Assembly: GCF_007859855.1 (NCBI RefSeq)
Contig: NZ_SJPK01000006.1
Location: forward strand, 277,963 to 341,962
DNA length: 64,000 bases
Direction: 5' to 3'
From: Allorhodopirellula solitaria
GTDB lineage: Bacteria; Planctomycetota; Planctomycetia; Pirellulales; Pirellulaceae
Below the pieces are notes generated by a model. That model saw nothing but the letters and a program-made list of their open reading frames with translations, searched no databases and was not told where the DNA came from. Numbering within the stretch: position 1 is the first letter of the stretch; the number at the start of each line of letters is the position of its first letter. Both the position numbers and the translations under genes were made by a program. Shown piece by piece: positions 54,533-64,000 of this stretch.

Positions 54533-55567
54533 TCACGGGGTCCGCCGGGGCATCCGCCGCACGTATCGCGACAACAATCGAGCCACTGACCCGAACGTCC
54601 GCGCCGATGCTCGCGTCCGTGGCTCCTTGGCGGTCTCACTGAGAATGCCGCAGGCCGCCGCCAGGGGTGAGCAATCCAGATCGTCGAGCACATCGATCAG
54701 ATGATCGTTCCACGGTCCACGCCGCCGCCCCAATCGCGACGCCGCCGCCAGACGCGGCGCGAGACTGCCTTCGAGTTTCTCACGAATGCGGTCATTCTCC
54801 TGCTGAAATCGATTCTCCGCCGCGTCGGCTTTGGACGTCTCCACCATTGTTTTCGATTGCTCATGCAAGCGGAACATCGCACCGATCGAGTCGGAATATT
54901 GCACCCGTGGATGTTCGCTGAGATACCTTACGATTAGGTCCCAATCGAATCCATAATTCAGTGTGCGGTCGATCCCGCCACAATCCCATAACGCATCCAT
55001 GCGAAACCATAACCCGGGCTGACTGAACGAATAGCGATCACATCGCAACATCGCCATCGCAGACAGGTTTCGGTTCACCATTAGCGAGTCGGTGTTCGAT
55101 GGCGTGCGCCCATTTGCGTCCTCCACCGCGACGCGAAAGGCGTACAGGTCATGCTTGGCGTCAAACTGACTCGCCAGCTCCCACAGGGTTCCCGGAGCCA
55201 ACCGGTCATCGGAGTTGATCCAATTGAATAGAACGCCGGTCGCCCGATCCAGTCCCTTGCAGATTGCATCGGATTGACCGTTGTCGGGTTCACGAATCAC
55301 GTGAGTGATACAGTGGGCATACCGGTCCAATACCTCCCCACTGCGATCGGTGCTGCCCCCATCGACGACGATGTATTGCAGGTTCGGGTAGTCCTGTAGT
55401 AGCACCGAGCGGATTGTTTCCTCTAAAAACTCGCCCTGATTGAAGCTCGGCGTCACCACAGTGATTCGCGGCCAGACCCGGCTTTCGGAATTCCTTTGCG
55501 GCCCGTCGCTGACGCGCGACCAGGGCCAACCGCTGCGATTGCCTTCTGGCTCAGGGAGTTGCATCAT
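54533..55567 (-). CDS. Family 2 glycosyltransferase
   Basis: Inverting GT-A glycosyltransferase transferring a sugar to an unknown acceptor, likely at the cytoplasmic membrane. The 344-residue protein has the GT2 start RITVVTPSFNQGEFLEETIR, then YIVVDGGSTDRSGEVLDRYA (nucleotide-binding), FNWINSDDRLAPG (a D-D variant of the DXD motif) and a divergent acceptor part with YGFDWDLIVRYLSEH. The C-terminus is basic (SRYVRRMPRRTP). Its ATG overlaps the stop of the second glycosyltransferase by four bases, so both are translated from one message. The pair, without other polysaccharide genes, may decorate a small glycan or glycoprotein. The sugar is unknown. Confidence 0.9.
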   Translation of the reverse strand: MMQLPEPEGNRSGWPWSRVSDGPQRNSESRVWPRITVVTPSFNQGEFLEETIRSVLLQDYPNLQYIVVDGGSTDRSGEVLDRYAHCITHVIREPDNGQSDAICKGLDRATGVLFNWINSDDRLAPGTLWELASQFDAKHDLYAFRVAVEDANGRTPSNTDSLMVNRNLSAMAMLRCDRYSFSQPGLWFRMDALWDCGGIDRTLNYGFDWDLIVRYLSEHPRVQYSDSIGAMFRLHEQSKTMVETSKADAAENRFQQENDRIREKLEGSLAPRLAAASRLGRRRGPWNDHLIDVLDDLDCSPLAAACGILSETAKEPRTRASARTFGSVARLLSRYVRRMPRRTP

Positions 55568-56874
55568 GGCCGGGGAGTGTCGAGGAAAGAGAGCAGTGAC
55601 TGAAAGTGCTTGGCGAATTCAAATTCGTTGAGATAGGTTTGGGCAGCCCGGGATCGGTAGCTCGCGTGATCAGCTAATATCGTCTCGATCGCGTCAGCGA
55701 CATCATCCACCCGACTGACGCCGACGCCGCAGTCGTGCTTCTCGAGGACCCGAGCGATACTTGGGTTGTCAACACTGACCACGGGAACACCACATCTCAG
55801 ATAATGCGATAGCTTCCCCGATGCACCGGCGAGTAACTGAAAATTAGGCCCCAGGGAGCTATCGTAGATCACAATACCGACGCTCGCAGAGGCCATCAAT
55901 TCATCGAGTTTGTCATAGGGCACCGGCTGAGTCGAAATCAGAACTCGCCCCTCACCGCTGGACACGATGTCTCGGTAGTAGTGGGTCTGCAAATCGATTG
56001 GCGAGTGACTGTGAAAGATCAGGCGTCGATCGTCGGGCCAGGCGGACGCGATCGCTGCCAAATCACTCGATCGCATGCCTTCGCAGATCGAGCCGGCATG
56101 CAAGATCACATGAACGTTGTCCTCCAAGCCAAACTGTTGGTGGAAATGATCCCGCGAAATATTCGGATCGACCTCGCCGCGAGGTGAGTTAGGAATCAAG
56201 ATCGTCGGGACGTCCCAGGCCCGGTTTTCATCGCAGAGTGCCTGTTGCCGTTCGGTATCCTGGATCACCAAAACGTCGGCGGCGCGGTGGTCTGCCTGCT
56301 CGAGCCGCTTCGTCCGCCGCCACACCGGTGACCAGAAATCCCGCACAAACATGATCTCGAGCGACCAATAAACCAATGGCACGCCCTGTTCGGCGGCCAA
56401 AGGACGGGCAGCGGCCAAGCCGAGCATATCGACGCCAATGACGGCATCATAATCTCGGCCCCGCGTTACCTCGGCCACGCCCTGGATAAACTGGCCGCGA
56501 GCCAACCAAACCGAGGGTTTCAAACCCGCGGCGATGTCGTGGGCTCGATCGCGAGCGGCCGTCAAAGAGGTCGCCCAACGCTCCGGCATCGCCCGTCGGA
56601 TCCGCGATTTCCACGAAGATTTCTCGCCTGCTGGTGCGGCCTCGCCTCCCGCCCCCCAATCGCAGGTTCCGCCGCAGGAAATCCGCAGGACTTGGACGTG
56701 CTCGCCGAGCTCGGGAGGACTGGCATAGGCTGTCGCGACATCACGCATCACGATGTCAACGTCCCAACCCTGTTCATCGAACAGTCTCGCGGCGTTGATT
56801 AAACTCGGTGCGCACCCCAGATAGGCCTCGTAAAAGACAATCGCAATTCGTTGGCGGGGTTCCTGGTGCGGCAC
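55564..56874 (-). CDS. GT4-like glycosyltransferase
   Basis: A GT-B-fold enzyme of 436 residues, likely retaining. The N-terminal part begins RIAIVFYEAYLGCAPSLINA and includes YDAVIGVDMLGLAAARPLA, then YWSLEIMFVRDFWSPVWRRT. The C-terminal nucleotide-sugar half shows DNVHVILHAGSICEGMRSSD, RRLIFHSHSPIDLQTHYYR, ELMASASVGIVIYDSSLGPN and AGASGKLSHYLRCGVPVVSV, which matches the glycosyltransferase-1 pattern, although the usual E-x7-E motif is not obvious. The stop overlaps the start of the GT2 gene. A PEP-CTERM remnant begins 21 bases upstream of its start on the same strand. Specific sugar and acceptor cannot be given. Confidence 0.88.
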   Translation of the reverse strand: MPHQEPRQRIAIVFYEAYLGCAPSLINAARLFDEQGWDVDIVMRDVATAYASPPELGEHVQVLRISCGGTCDWGAGGEAAPAGEKSSWKSRIRRAMPERWATSLTAARDRAHDIAAGLKPSVWLARGQFIQGVAEVTRGRDYDAVIGVDMLGLAAARPLAAEQGVPLVYWSLEIMFVRDFWSPVWRRTKRLEQADHRAADVLVIQDTERQQALCDENRAWDVPTILIPNSPRGEVDPNISRDHFHQQFGLEDNVHVILHAGSICEGMRSSDLAAIASAWPDDRRLIFHSHSPIDLQTHYYRDIVSSGEGRVLISTQPVPYDKLDELMASASVGIVIYDSSLGPNFQLLAGASGKLSHYLRCGVPVVSVDNPSIARVLEKHDCGVGVSRVDDVADAIETILADHASYRSRAAQTYLNEFEFAKHFQSLLSFLDTPRP

Positions 56875-56895
56875 AGTGATTTCAATCGATCGCCG

Positions 56896-57102
56896 CTACT
56901 TCTTCCTCCGCAGAAAAACACTGCAAGCGAGAACGGCACAAATTCCTAGGACTGAGCTGGGCTCAGGGACAGCGATGGGAGAACCATAGTGGATATCGTC
57001 GAAAGTGAAAACGTCCGATGCAGGTGATGCTCCGCTCAATCCGGCAAACGCATCCGGGCTTCGCACGGGCTCAAATCGCGAGTGCTGGAACGCGGCCGCC
57101 AA
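56896..57102 (-). pseudogene. PEP-CTERM protein remnant (C-terminal fragment)
   Basis: The 68 codons end with a textbook PEP-CTERM sorting tail: VPEPSSVLGICAVLACSVFL followed by RRKK, as used by exosortase-processed surface proteins. Upstream of it are only about 40 residues (FTFDDIHYGSPIA), and an in-frame stop lies two codons before the TTG. No long frame continues in any other phase through 57103-57480. It therefore looks like the remaining end of a larger gene. A short genuine protein is unlikely because there is no signal peptide. Confidence 0.7.
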
Positions 57103-57540
57103 AGCGGCTCAATCTGCTTGACGTCCTCGAATTCTACATCTGCCTAGCTGCCATTCCATTGTGGAATACGCGATGTCCGCTTGGCAATGCCGGATGGTGT
57201 TACGCCGTCATTCTGTCTACGCCACTCACACAGGGATGAGGGAGGTGACTTTGCTCGACGTGTCAGCTTTGCCTGTTTGGGGCTTGCGGCGATGCCTCTT
57301 AAACCAATCGACTCGAAAGCCCTGCGAGCTGTTTGTGGGGCAACACAAACGGCTTCTATCCCCCATTCGAGGTGACTTTATAGCCGAACACTCATTGGCC
57401 GAGACAGTGGCGAGTTCTGCGATCGCACTTCCAGCTACAATCCATCTAAGATAGCGGCCCTCGGGTAGGTTGTCCCCGAGCGGCGGTTGCCCGCAAATGG
57501 ATTGAATTTCAACGGCATCACAACTGGCAAAGACGAGAAT
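57103..57540. other. Intergenic region with no recognised gene
   Basis: This 438-base stretch between the PEP-CTERM remnant and the protease gene has no supported frame. It may include the rest of the decayed PEP-CTERM gene and the promoter of the protease. No strong hairpins or repeats were noticed. Confidence 0.5.
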
Positions 57541-58482
57541 ATGTTTGGGAAGACTGGCTTACTAATGAGATTGAGTCTCGCTGTGCTCGGCCTATTGCTG
57601 ACCACTGGACTTGCCTCGGCAGCGATTTTTGCTGATTTCGATCCCGCGCGCCATGATCGATTCGTCGCTGGCGATCCAGCCGATCCGGATCCACTCAACC
57701 CAACCTTCTTGCTCGACCACAGCACGATCACGGGTGTCGGGCTGACCCCCGCTGTGTTGATCTCGCCCCAACATTACCTGACCGCTACTCATTATTTTAC
57801 CAACAGCGCCACCTTCGTCGCTGCCGATGGGACACGTCACACCTATGCGGCGCACTCGCGGACTGCTTTGCAGACAACGCTTACCTCGGATTTCACTCTG
57901 TCCAACGGTACGGTGCTGCCCGCCGGCAGTGTCCACGGGAGTGATCTGACAGTAGTGCGACTGGCCAATCCCATCTCGCCAGCCGATGGGATCGATCCCA
58001 TGCCGCTTTTCGGTGGCAGTTTCAGTTCGCTGGCTGGCCGCGATATCAATCTGTTTGTGCAGAGCAATCGCGCGGGCCGAGACACAGCAGACTTTGCTCA
58101 AACAGCGGAACTACTCAATACCGGAGCGATCACAGAATCGCTGCTATATCGCTATGACAATCCCCCCGGGCAACCCGCATCGGATGAACTGTACTTCGCT
58201 GGGGGAGATTCCGGTCGCGGTTCGTTGACCGAGATCAATGGCCAAATGGCGCTCGTGGGGATCCACCTGGGTGTCGGTACCGATAGCAACACGGGCGACA
58301 CGTATAGTTTCGACAGCTACGTACAGCCCTACCTGGACCAGATCCAGGCGATCGTGGGCCAGGACGGGTTCCAGATCAACGTTGTCGCTGTTCCGGAACC
58401 CGCCTCCATCTGGTTTACCCTTGCTGTCGCCCTAACGGCCGCTAGCGTGACGGCGCTGCGTCGCCAGACGCTGACGCGATAA
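57541..58482 (+). CDS. Secreted PEP-CTERM trypsin-like serine protease
   Basis: This 313-residue protein has a signal peptide (LLMRLSLAVLGLLLTTGLAS, cleavage near 28). The trypsin-fold catalytic triad appears in order: LTATHYF (His84, the usual T-A-A-H-C motif lacking its Cys), HGSDLTVVRL (Asp135) and GGDSGRGSLTEINGQ (Ser224, G-D-S-G). No disulfide pattern is seen. The C-terminus is a PEP-CTERM tail, VPEPASIWFTLAVALTAA, then basic RRQTLTR, so it is probably sorted to the cell surface by an exosortase. ATG 57541 follows GACGAGAAT; upstream in-frame codons from 57487 are rejected. It is convergent with the macroglobulin gene, 25 bases apart. Confidence 0.9.
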   Translation: MFGKTGLLMRLSLAVLGLLLTTGLASAAIFADFDPARHDRFVAGDPADPDPLNPTFLLDHSTITGVGLTPAVLISPQHYLTATHYFTNSATFVAADGTRHTYAAHSRTALQTTLTSDFTLSNGTVLPAGSVHGSDLTVVRLANPISPADGIDPMPLFGGSFSSLAGRDINLFVQSNRAGRDTADFAQTAELLNTGAITESLLYRYDNPPGQPASDELYFAGGDSGRGSLTEINGQMALVGIHLGVGTDSNTGDTYSFDSYVQPYLDQIQAIVGQDGFQINVVAVPEPASIWFTLAVALTAASVTALRRQTLTR

Positions 58483-58507
58483 AGCGGCCGATCCCTCTAT
58501 GGCTCAT

Positions 58508-61500
58508 CTACTCTCCCACTTTCATCAGATAGCTCTCGCTGTGGCTGTTGTACTGGGGGGCGTACATGGATTCGATCGTCGCCAGACCGGATTGATATTG
58601 CCCTTTCAATTGCACGCGACTGCGTGATTCGAGCACATAGGTTCCCTTGGGTAGGTCATCGATAAAGAAGTGCTCGGCAGCATCTCGCGTGCTTTGGTAG
58701 TACCCCAGTGCATCCTGCCAGCGATAGCCAGAGAGAACGTTGGTCGGTTCGGTTCCGCTGCCGCGGGAATCTTTCAGGTGGATGAACTCCATCGCTCGCG
58801 AGGCGCGAACGATCAGGCGTGAGACGATTTCGTCACCGACCTCGATCGGCGTGCCATCGGCATCGACATTCTGATTGGGCGTCGAGTCCGCACCCGCGCC
58901 AGCGACGAGGCCGCCGACGATCGGCCGGAGAACCTCACCGCTCGGAGTGCTGCGAACGACAAAGAGCTGCTTTTGAATTTCGAGGGGAGTGCCCTCGTGC
59001 GGCGTGACTTCGTCAACGTTCTGAAAGAACGACCAATGCACGCCGCCCCACGCGATCCCGGGGGTGGTCTTGGTCACGGTAATCGATCCCATTTCAGGCT
59101 TGATCTCAGCGGCTGTGAATCGCTGCTCGTAGAAACCGGTTCCGGCTTCGACGCTTTCCTGTTCAACGGCTTGCTCGCCGACTTTGACGTCGACAAGAGT
59201 TTGGTCAGCGAGAATGTCCACGCCCCGTAGCAGCAGCGCGTAAACGGCATCCGCTGTCGCTTTGGTAGTTTCCCACGAGCGAGTCTCCTTTTGACGCAGT
59301 AACCATGCTTTGCACGATTCGACCGACGATTGATCCGCGGCGACTTCATCGAATACCTCGATCATCATCGCTTGGGTTTCAATGTCGGCTTGGTACCAGA
59401 ACCAGCCTCGCACCTCATCGTTCCAGTGCATGCCAGTATCGTCGGTCAGGCTACGTTCTTTCAGCGATCGGACAATGGCACCGGCATCGTCGGCCCGTCC
59501 AAATCGCTTCAAAGCGATCGCGACATGAGCTTCGCTCATGCGTGGGAGTTCGAGCCAGTGTTCGGCAGCCTGGTCGAGCCAATACTCGAGGGCCGGTTTC
59601 GCATCAACAGCCACATCGGCATCCCCGAGGAAGAAGCTACGTCCGTAGAGATACAGAGCGATGGTGCTCGACAGATGATTCTGATTGCGATCGTCCGGAT
59701 CGATGTCGTCATACAATTTTTTGCTAAACGCATCCAAATGGGCGAGAGCTTTGATCGCGGGCGAAGCATCGACATCGGCGCCGAGATGCCTCAATCGGCC
59801 GTACCCGGTCGCAATGTAGAGTGTGATAAACGAGTTCGATCGGCCGCCGGGGAACCACGGCCAGCTACCGTCATCGGCCTGTACGTCGATCAGCCGCCGC
59901 GTCAACCGCTGGACTTGGTCGTTCACCCGGTTTTGGTCGAACAGGATCCCCACATTGCGTCGGGCCTCAGATTCCGATTCCGCTTCGAGCACCCATGGCG
60001 TTTCGGTGAGCGCGATCGAGGCGAGCTCTTCGTTCTGTTGCAGCGGGGAGGCAAGCGTATCACGGCCACCGGGTGCGTCTTTGGATGGCATCGGTTGATT
60101 GCGCCAAACGTCGAAGACCCGTTCGATCTTCGGATCCGACGTCGCGATGTGTCTGGCCAACAGATTGGCGTACAAGCGATTGAACGTTTGCTCGCTGCAT
60201 TCGTAGGGGTAGTCCATCAGGTACGGCAGTGCCATCACCGCGTACCAGGCTGGGTTGGACGTCATCTGCACCGTCAGCGACTCGCTGCGAATGGAGCTTG
60301 AGTCAGGATTCAGATCGGCGAGTTTATCGAGCGTGAATGTTTTCGTCTCCTTGCCATCGACAGGCAGTGCGATCGATTCATGCACCAGAATCTTACGCGA
60401 TAGAACGGGCAGATAGCCTTCTTCACCATCGGATAGCCGGCCCGTTGAACCGACCGCTTTGTAGGTTAGAAACCCAATTCCATCGGGCACGCGAATGGGC
60501 CAGGAGAACGACTGTGATCGACCGGCGGGGATCTCAAACGATTGACGCACAGCTGCATTACTGAGTTGGTTGTCGACACTGTCTCCGGTGCGGGCACTGG
60601 AGAATTGCAACGCCACGGTTCCGCTTTGGACGGTCGGAGATTGGTTGGTGACCTTCACAGTGATTTCGATCTCGTCGCCTTCACGCAGCACGCGTGGCGG
60701 GTTCGGCTGGACCATCAGGTCTTTGCTCGTCACGGCGGTATCACGCAGCAGTCCGCCGGCCAGATCAGCGGTGTGGGCAAAGCCGATGAATTGCCACCGC
60801 GTCAGCGCCTCGGGCATGGTGAAGTTCATTCTCACAACGCCATCGTCATCGGCGAGGAGGTCGGGGAAAAAGAACGCGGTCTCGTTGAGGTTCTTGCGTG
60901 GAGCAACGTCCGATAGGTCGACGTTCTTCTTATCAGCGGCGCCGGTGTCATCGGCGCTAGCAGCAAAGCTATCGAGCATGCCCTCTTCGGCGACGTCCGC
61001 CGCTGCCCCCGCTTTCATGGCCAGTTTCGGAGCGGCAGCAGGCTCGGCTCCATCGGCCATCACTGCGCTTTCGGCCATCATCATTGGCATGACGCCCCGA
61101 GATCTCCCCAATGCTTGCATCCTGCCCGGCCGATGGGCATGACTCTGCAGTTCGACTGGGTACTGACGATAGGTCAGCTGCGCGACGTGGGATCTCCTGT
61201 AAGAATGCGACGAGATCTGCTGCAAATGGTCCCACTGGTTCTGGTCATCGATCGAAACGTGATCGCGATCTTGATAGAACAGTCCGAATCCGCTGTGAAA
61301 TACATGCGGCGTGAAAGCATCGAGGGACGCGTCATAGAGCGTCGCGACCATTTCCGCTGCCTGCTGCATTGCGGCCTCGCCCTGATCGGATGCATCCCCC
61401 CCAGGGCCTTCGATAACCGCGGTCCATGTTTCCTGTTGCCCCGGCTTGAGCTTGGAGACGAAGTGTTCCCAGCGGATACTGAGCTCTTTATCCGACCAGG

Positions 61501-64000
61501 GGACGTTGACGTGGGTTTGATGCAGATACAAGCGGTTTTCTCGCACCATCCACACGCGGACTTGAAACCCGCCCCGCATGGACTCGTCGATATCTTGTGT
61601 GATCTCGACCTGGGTGCGGTCCTCGGAAGTCCAGAATTGTTGCAAGCTTTTGCCGCGATGGGTGACTTCAACGAATGCGCGAGCGGCCGCGTAGCCGCTA
61701 CCCCAGACCGCTCGGAACGTTTCACCGGGCTGGTAGGAGTTTTTCTCGGTGGCGAACAGACTGGCGATGGCCAGTTCGCACCGCTCAGCATCGGGATCGA
61801 TCACCTGCAGGGGCAAAATCGCTTGGACGTCGTTACCGGCGGAGTCGACTGCGGAGAGGACGGCGCGGAAGTTACCTGCGCCGAGTTCGACTTCAAAGTT
61901 GGCGCTGCCCGCTGCGTCTGTTGTCAGTTCAACGGTTTTAACAATTTTGTCCTGGGGCCATGAGTTCGGCTCCTCCGCCCGAACCTTGTCTTCGTTCTCG
62001 TCGAGCTGGCCCGGTTGGACACCGAGACGGTCCCAGACGCCAGAGTTGCCGATCCGTTTGCGTCCAATCGATTCAGGTTTCTTGAGCGAGTAGACGTCGA
62101 CTTTGACTTTCGCGGACACCGCATCTCCCTGCAGCGTTTTGGTTGCCACGTTGATTTCGATCGGCTGCTCGTCAGACAACCAATTCGCCTGCGATGTGCT
62201 CAGCGTCGCTTCCATCGTCGTGTAGCCAATCAGCACACTGGTGACCGCGTCGCGAGTTTCGCCCGTCGTGTCGGTTACATCGGCGGTGATCTCGTAACGA
62301 AACTTCGGTTCACTTTCGCGGTCGACCGATTGGTCTGGGAGCGCGTCGAAAGTCACCGAGAACTTGCCGGTTTCATCTGTCGTGGTTGTGCCTTCGGCGA
62401 TGGTTTGTTCAGGCTGAGGCGATGGCGGTAGCCACCAGCAGCGATACCTCCACCAAACGGGGAACTCCGTTTTGCGGATCACTCGGTAGCTGACCTTGGC
62501 ACCGTCGATCGCGGCTGAGGTGTACGCTGTGGCCTCGCCGGACACCGTGACCGGTTCGCCCAAACGCACGGGGTCGGTGGGCGCCTCAATCTTGACTTCG
62601 AATTTGGGGCGTTTGTATTCTTCGACACGGATCGACGTCGCACCTTGGAACGCTCCCGTCGTACGCAGCATCATGCCCCCGGTCAATCCGCTGGCGGGCA
62701 GGTTGAAACTGCCATGACAACTGCCCAATTCATTGCAGCGATGGTTCGCTGTGTGAACAACCTTGTTATTGGCATCGAGCAGTTCGACAGTGATCTGTTG
62801 GTCAGCGGAAACTTGGTACTCGTTCTGTGTTGCATTTGACCGCGTGCAGATGACCTTATAACGGAGCACCTGTCCGGGGCGGTAAATGGATCGATCGGTA
62901 AAGAAGTGACTTCGAGTGACGTCGTGATCCTCGCTGCCCCGATTGCGATTGCCATAGGAATTGAGTGTACGTGACCATAGTTGATCGTCGCCGTGGGTGG
63001 CTAGAAAGTTGACGCCTCGCAGTCCTGTGCTGTCGAATGCAAAGCGTCCCTGCTCATTCGTTTGGAGGGTCGTTTGCCGACTCGCCTCCTGGCGTCCGCG
63101 ATTGGACCGCGATTGTCCCCAGACGTCGATTTTCGCACCGCCGAGGGGCTCGCCACTGCGGCCATTGACGAGATACCCAACGATGACTTGGTCGTCGTAG
63201 CGACTCTCGACGACAATGGACAGACCGCTGATCCAAACATCTGTCAGGGCGGTGTACTCACCTTCGAGCGGAAAGTCTTCCGATGTGCTCGCGATCAGGT
63301 AGTAGGCGCCTCGGGGCACGTCCAGGTGAGCGGGCAGATGCTCGGTGGAATCGCGATAGTCTTCGGTCGGTGGCAAATCGGCTGACCAAGAGGCGACAGG
63401 ATCGCTCGCCATCAACTCGATTCGTTGATCACGATTGGTGTATCGAGGTTGTTGGCCGGCTTCGCGGAGGGCTTGGTAGTCAAGTTTGACGAGACGAAAG
63501 TAGACCGTTGTCGTATTGCGATACTTGACATTGATCTTCGCCTGGGCAGCTTCGTCCAGATCGGGATTCCAGATCTGTTCCGTGGCAATTTCGATCGAGG
63601 GAGCTTCGATTTGCTCGATCAGTACGGCGCACTGGCGGGCACCCAAACTCTCTGGATGAGCATCGATCGCGGACTGGGCGATTGAATGGGCGCGGACGAG
63701 TTCATTGTTCTGTCGGGCGTGAGTCGCTAAATGGAACTGGGCTCGAGTGGAGAGTGGGCTCTTCTTGTAGCGAACGATAAACGACTTCAACGCTTCTTCG
63801 AGACGGTCACCATCAGGATCACCGATAGCGTGGTCTCGTGCAAAATCGAGGCGATGGAGATCGGCATCGATCAACGCGGTGGAGTCGTCATCCCCGCGAT
63901 GGAATTCCAGCCAATCTTGATACAGAGTCGTTGCCCGCCGCAGGGGGGACGCGGCATCGGTATTGGGAACTTGCCAGCGGAGGAACGCGTCGACGTCAGC
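58508..64000 (-). CDS. Alpha-2-macroglobulin family protein (partial, continues past the right edge)
   Basis: Macroglobulins are periplasmic or surface protease traps with a bait region and, usually, a reactive thioester. The visible 1830 or so residues run from the frame open at 64000 to the stop at 58508. Recognisable parts in order are helical TPR-like repeats at the start, MG-type beta-sandwich domains (YLVNGRSGEPLGGAKIDVWG, DRSIYRPGQVLRYKVICTRS), a variable Ala/Met-rich stretch that may be the bait region, and the A2M block TMPEALTRWQFIGFAHT. The thioester motif PYECSEQTFNRLYANLL follows (C-S-E-Q codons at 60188-60199), then the C-terminal helical barrel and receptor-like part. Cys, Glu and Gln of the thioester are conserved. 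The N-terminus is missing from this window. Confidence 0.93.
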   Translation of the reverse strand, partial: ADVDAFLRWQVPNTDAASPLRRATTLYQDWLEFHRGDDDSTALIDADLHRLDFARDHAIGDPDGDRLEEALKSFIVRYKKSPLSTRAQFHLATHARQNNELVRAHSIAQSAIDAHPESLGARQCAVLIEQIEAPSIEIATEQIWNPDLDEAAQAKINVKYRNTTTVYFRLVKLDYQALREAGQQPRYTNRDQRIELMASDPVASWSADLPPTEDYRDSTEHLPAHLDVPRGAYYLIASTSEDFPLEGEYTALTDVWISGLSIVVESRYDDQVIVGYLVNGRSGEPLGGAKIDVWGQSRSNRGRQEASRQTTLQTNEQGRFAFDSTGLRGVNFLATHGDDQLWSRTLNSYGNRNRGSEDHDVTRSHFFTDRSIYRPGQVLRYKVICTRSNATQNEYQVSADQQITVELLDANNKVVHTANHRCNELGSCHGSFNLPASGLTGGMMLRTTGAFQGATSIRVEEYKRPKFEVKIEAPTDPVRLGEPVTVSGEATAYTSAAIDGAKVSYRVIRKTEFPVWWRYRCWWLPPSPQPEQTIAEGTTTTDETGKFSVTFDALPDQSVDRESEPKFRYEITADVTDTTGETRDAVTSVLIGYTTMEATLSTSQANWLSDEQPIEINVATKTLQGDAVSAKVKVDVYSLKKPESIGRKRIGNSGVWDRLGVQPGQLDENEDKVRAEEPNSWPQDKIVKTVELTTDAAGSANFEVELGAGNFRAVLSAVDSAGNDVQAILPLQVIDPDAERCELAIASLFATEKNSYQPGETFRAVWGSGYAAARAFVEVTHRGKSLQQFWTSEDRTQVEITQDIDESMRGGFQVRVWMVRENRLYLHQTHVNVPWSDKELSIRWEHFVSKLKPGQQETWTAVIEGPGGDASDQGEAAMQQAAEMVATLYDASLDAFTPHVFHSGFGLFYQDRDHVSIDDQNQWDHLQQISSHSYRRSHVAQLTYRQYPVELQSHAHRPGRMQALGRSRGVMPMMMAESAVMADGAEPAAAPKLAMKAGAAADVAEEGMLDSFAASADDTGAADKKNVDLSDVAPRKNLNETAFFFPDLLADDDGVVRMNFTMPEALTRWQFIGFAHTADLAGGLLRDTAVTSKDLMVQPNPPRVLREGDEIEITVKVTNQSPTVQSGTVALQFSSARTGDSVDNQLSNAAVRQSFEIPAGRSQSFSWPIRVPDGIGFLTYKAVGSTGRLSDGEEGYLPVLSRKILVHESIALPVDGKETKTFTLDKLADLNPDSSSIRSESLTVQMTSNPAWYAVMALPYLMDYPYECSEQTFNRLYANLLARHIATSDPKIERVFDVWRNQPMPSKDAPGGRDTLASPLQQNEELASIALTETPWVLEAESESEARRNVGILFDQNRVNDQVQRLTRRLIDVQADDGSWPWFPGGRSNSFITLYIATGYGRLRHLGADVDASPAIKALAHLDAFSKKLYDDIDPDDRNQNHLSSTIALYLYGRSFFLGDADVAVDAKPALEYWLDQAAEHWLELPRMSEAHVAIALKRFGRADDAGAIVRSLKERSLTDDTGMHWNDEVRGWFWYQADIETQAMMIEVFDEVAADQSSVESCKAWLLRQKETRSWETTKATADAVYALLLRGVDILADQTLVDVKVGEQAVEQESVEAGTGFYEQRFTAAEIKPEMGSITVTKTTPGIAWGGVHWSFFQNVDEVTPHEGTPLEIQKQLFVVRSTPSGEVLRPIVGGLVAGAGADSTPNQNVDADGTPIEVGDEIVSRLIVRASRAMEFIHLKDSRGSGTEPTNVLSGYRWQDALGYYQSTRDAAEHFFIDDLPKGTYVLESRSRVQLKGQYQSGLATIESMYAPQYNSHSESYLMKVGE

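Overview
The window looks like a chromosomal stretch of a marine planctomycete of the Pirellulaceae, Rhodopirellula-like. This rests on gene content rather than a marker gene: a secreted formylglycine-type sulfatase, a DUF1080 protein, dockerin and PEP-CTERM signals, a very large alpha-2-macroglobulin, a giant RHS protein, long TPR proteins, a planctomycete-style GlcN6P-deaminase-like protein, GC-rich sequence and few recognisable Shine-Dalgarno sites. No rRNA, tRNA or CRISPR array was seen.

Layout. 1-6.3 kb: a giant RHS/YD-repeat protein, open at the left edge, with a dockerin pair inside the repeats and a zincin-like C-terminal domain; a small membrane-anchored protein follows directly. 6.3-11.3 kb: a non-coding, repeat-dense accessory region holding clusters of short hairpins, a perfect 19-bp hairpin, a broken REP-associated (HUH/Y1) transposase between 20-bp inverted ends, a seven-unit 104-bp palindromic tandem array, a MITE-like element, and a second element with long inverted ends. 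11.3-27 kb: core metabolism and envelope genes (SDR, pyk, gatA, the hflK-hflC-nagA cluster, a beta-barrel-like protein, two TPR proteins, a large membrane protein). 27-29 kb: a GlcN6P-deaminase-like gene, then a repeat island where one mobile element has inserted into another. 29-40 kb: GNAT, ilvD, DUF1080 protein, a small membrane protein, a giant membrane patatin, an orphan ABC ATPase, a sulfatase and a methyltransferase-like protein. 40.3-41 kb: a second copy of the MITE-like element inside a further inverted-repeat pair. 41-50 kb: bioD/aguB (divergent), a VKOR-DsbA fusion, a TraB-family protein, a sugar isomerase, a lipoprotein, lpdA, a RimK-associated aspartic protease and an LRR lipoprotein. 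50-64 kb: an RND transporter, two overlapping glycosyltransferases, a PEP-CTERM remnant, a PEP-CTERM trypsin-like protease, and an alpha-2-macroglobulin gene running off the right edge.

How the genes fit together. Glycan turnover is a theme: nagA, a nagB-like gene, a sulfatase, a DUF1080 protein and a sugar isomerase fit a marine polysaccharide degrader, although they do not form one operon. Envelope and proteolysis is a second theme: HflKC, the secreted protease next to a protease trap, the VKOR-DsbA disulfide catalyst, the RND pump and the TPR proteins.

The least explained signal is in the non-coding islands. Several repeat families, otherwise unlike each other, are built from short hairpins in which the stem varies but the loop is held constant (CTTGT/ACAAG or CTTGC in one class, ACGAA in another, AGGA in a third). 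Two copies of one MITE-like element carry concerted changes in both inverted arms, and one insertion is proven by its empty site elsewhere in the window.
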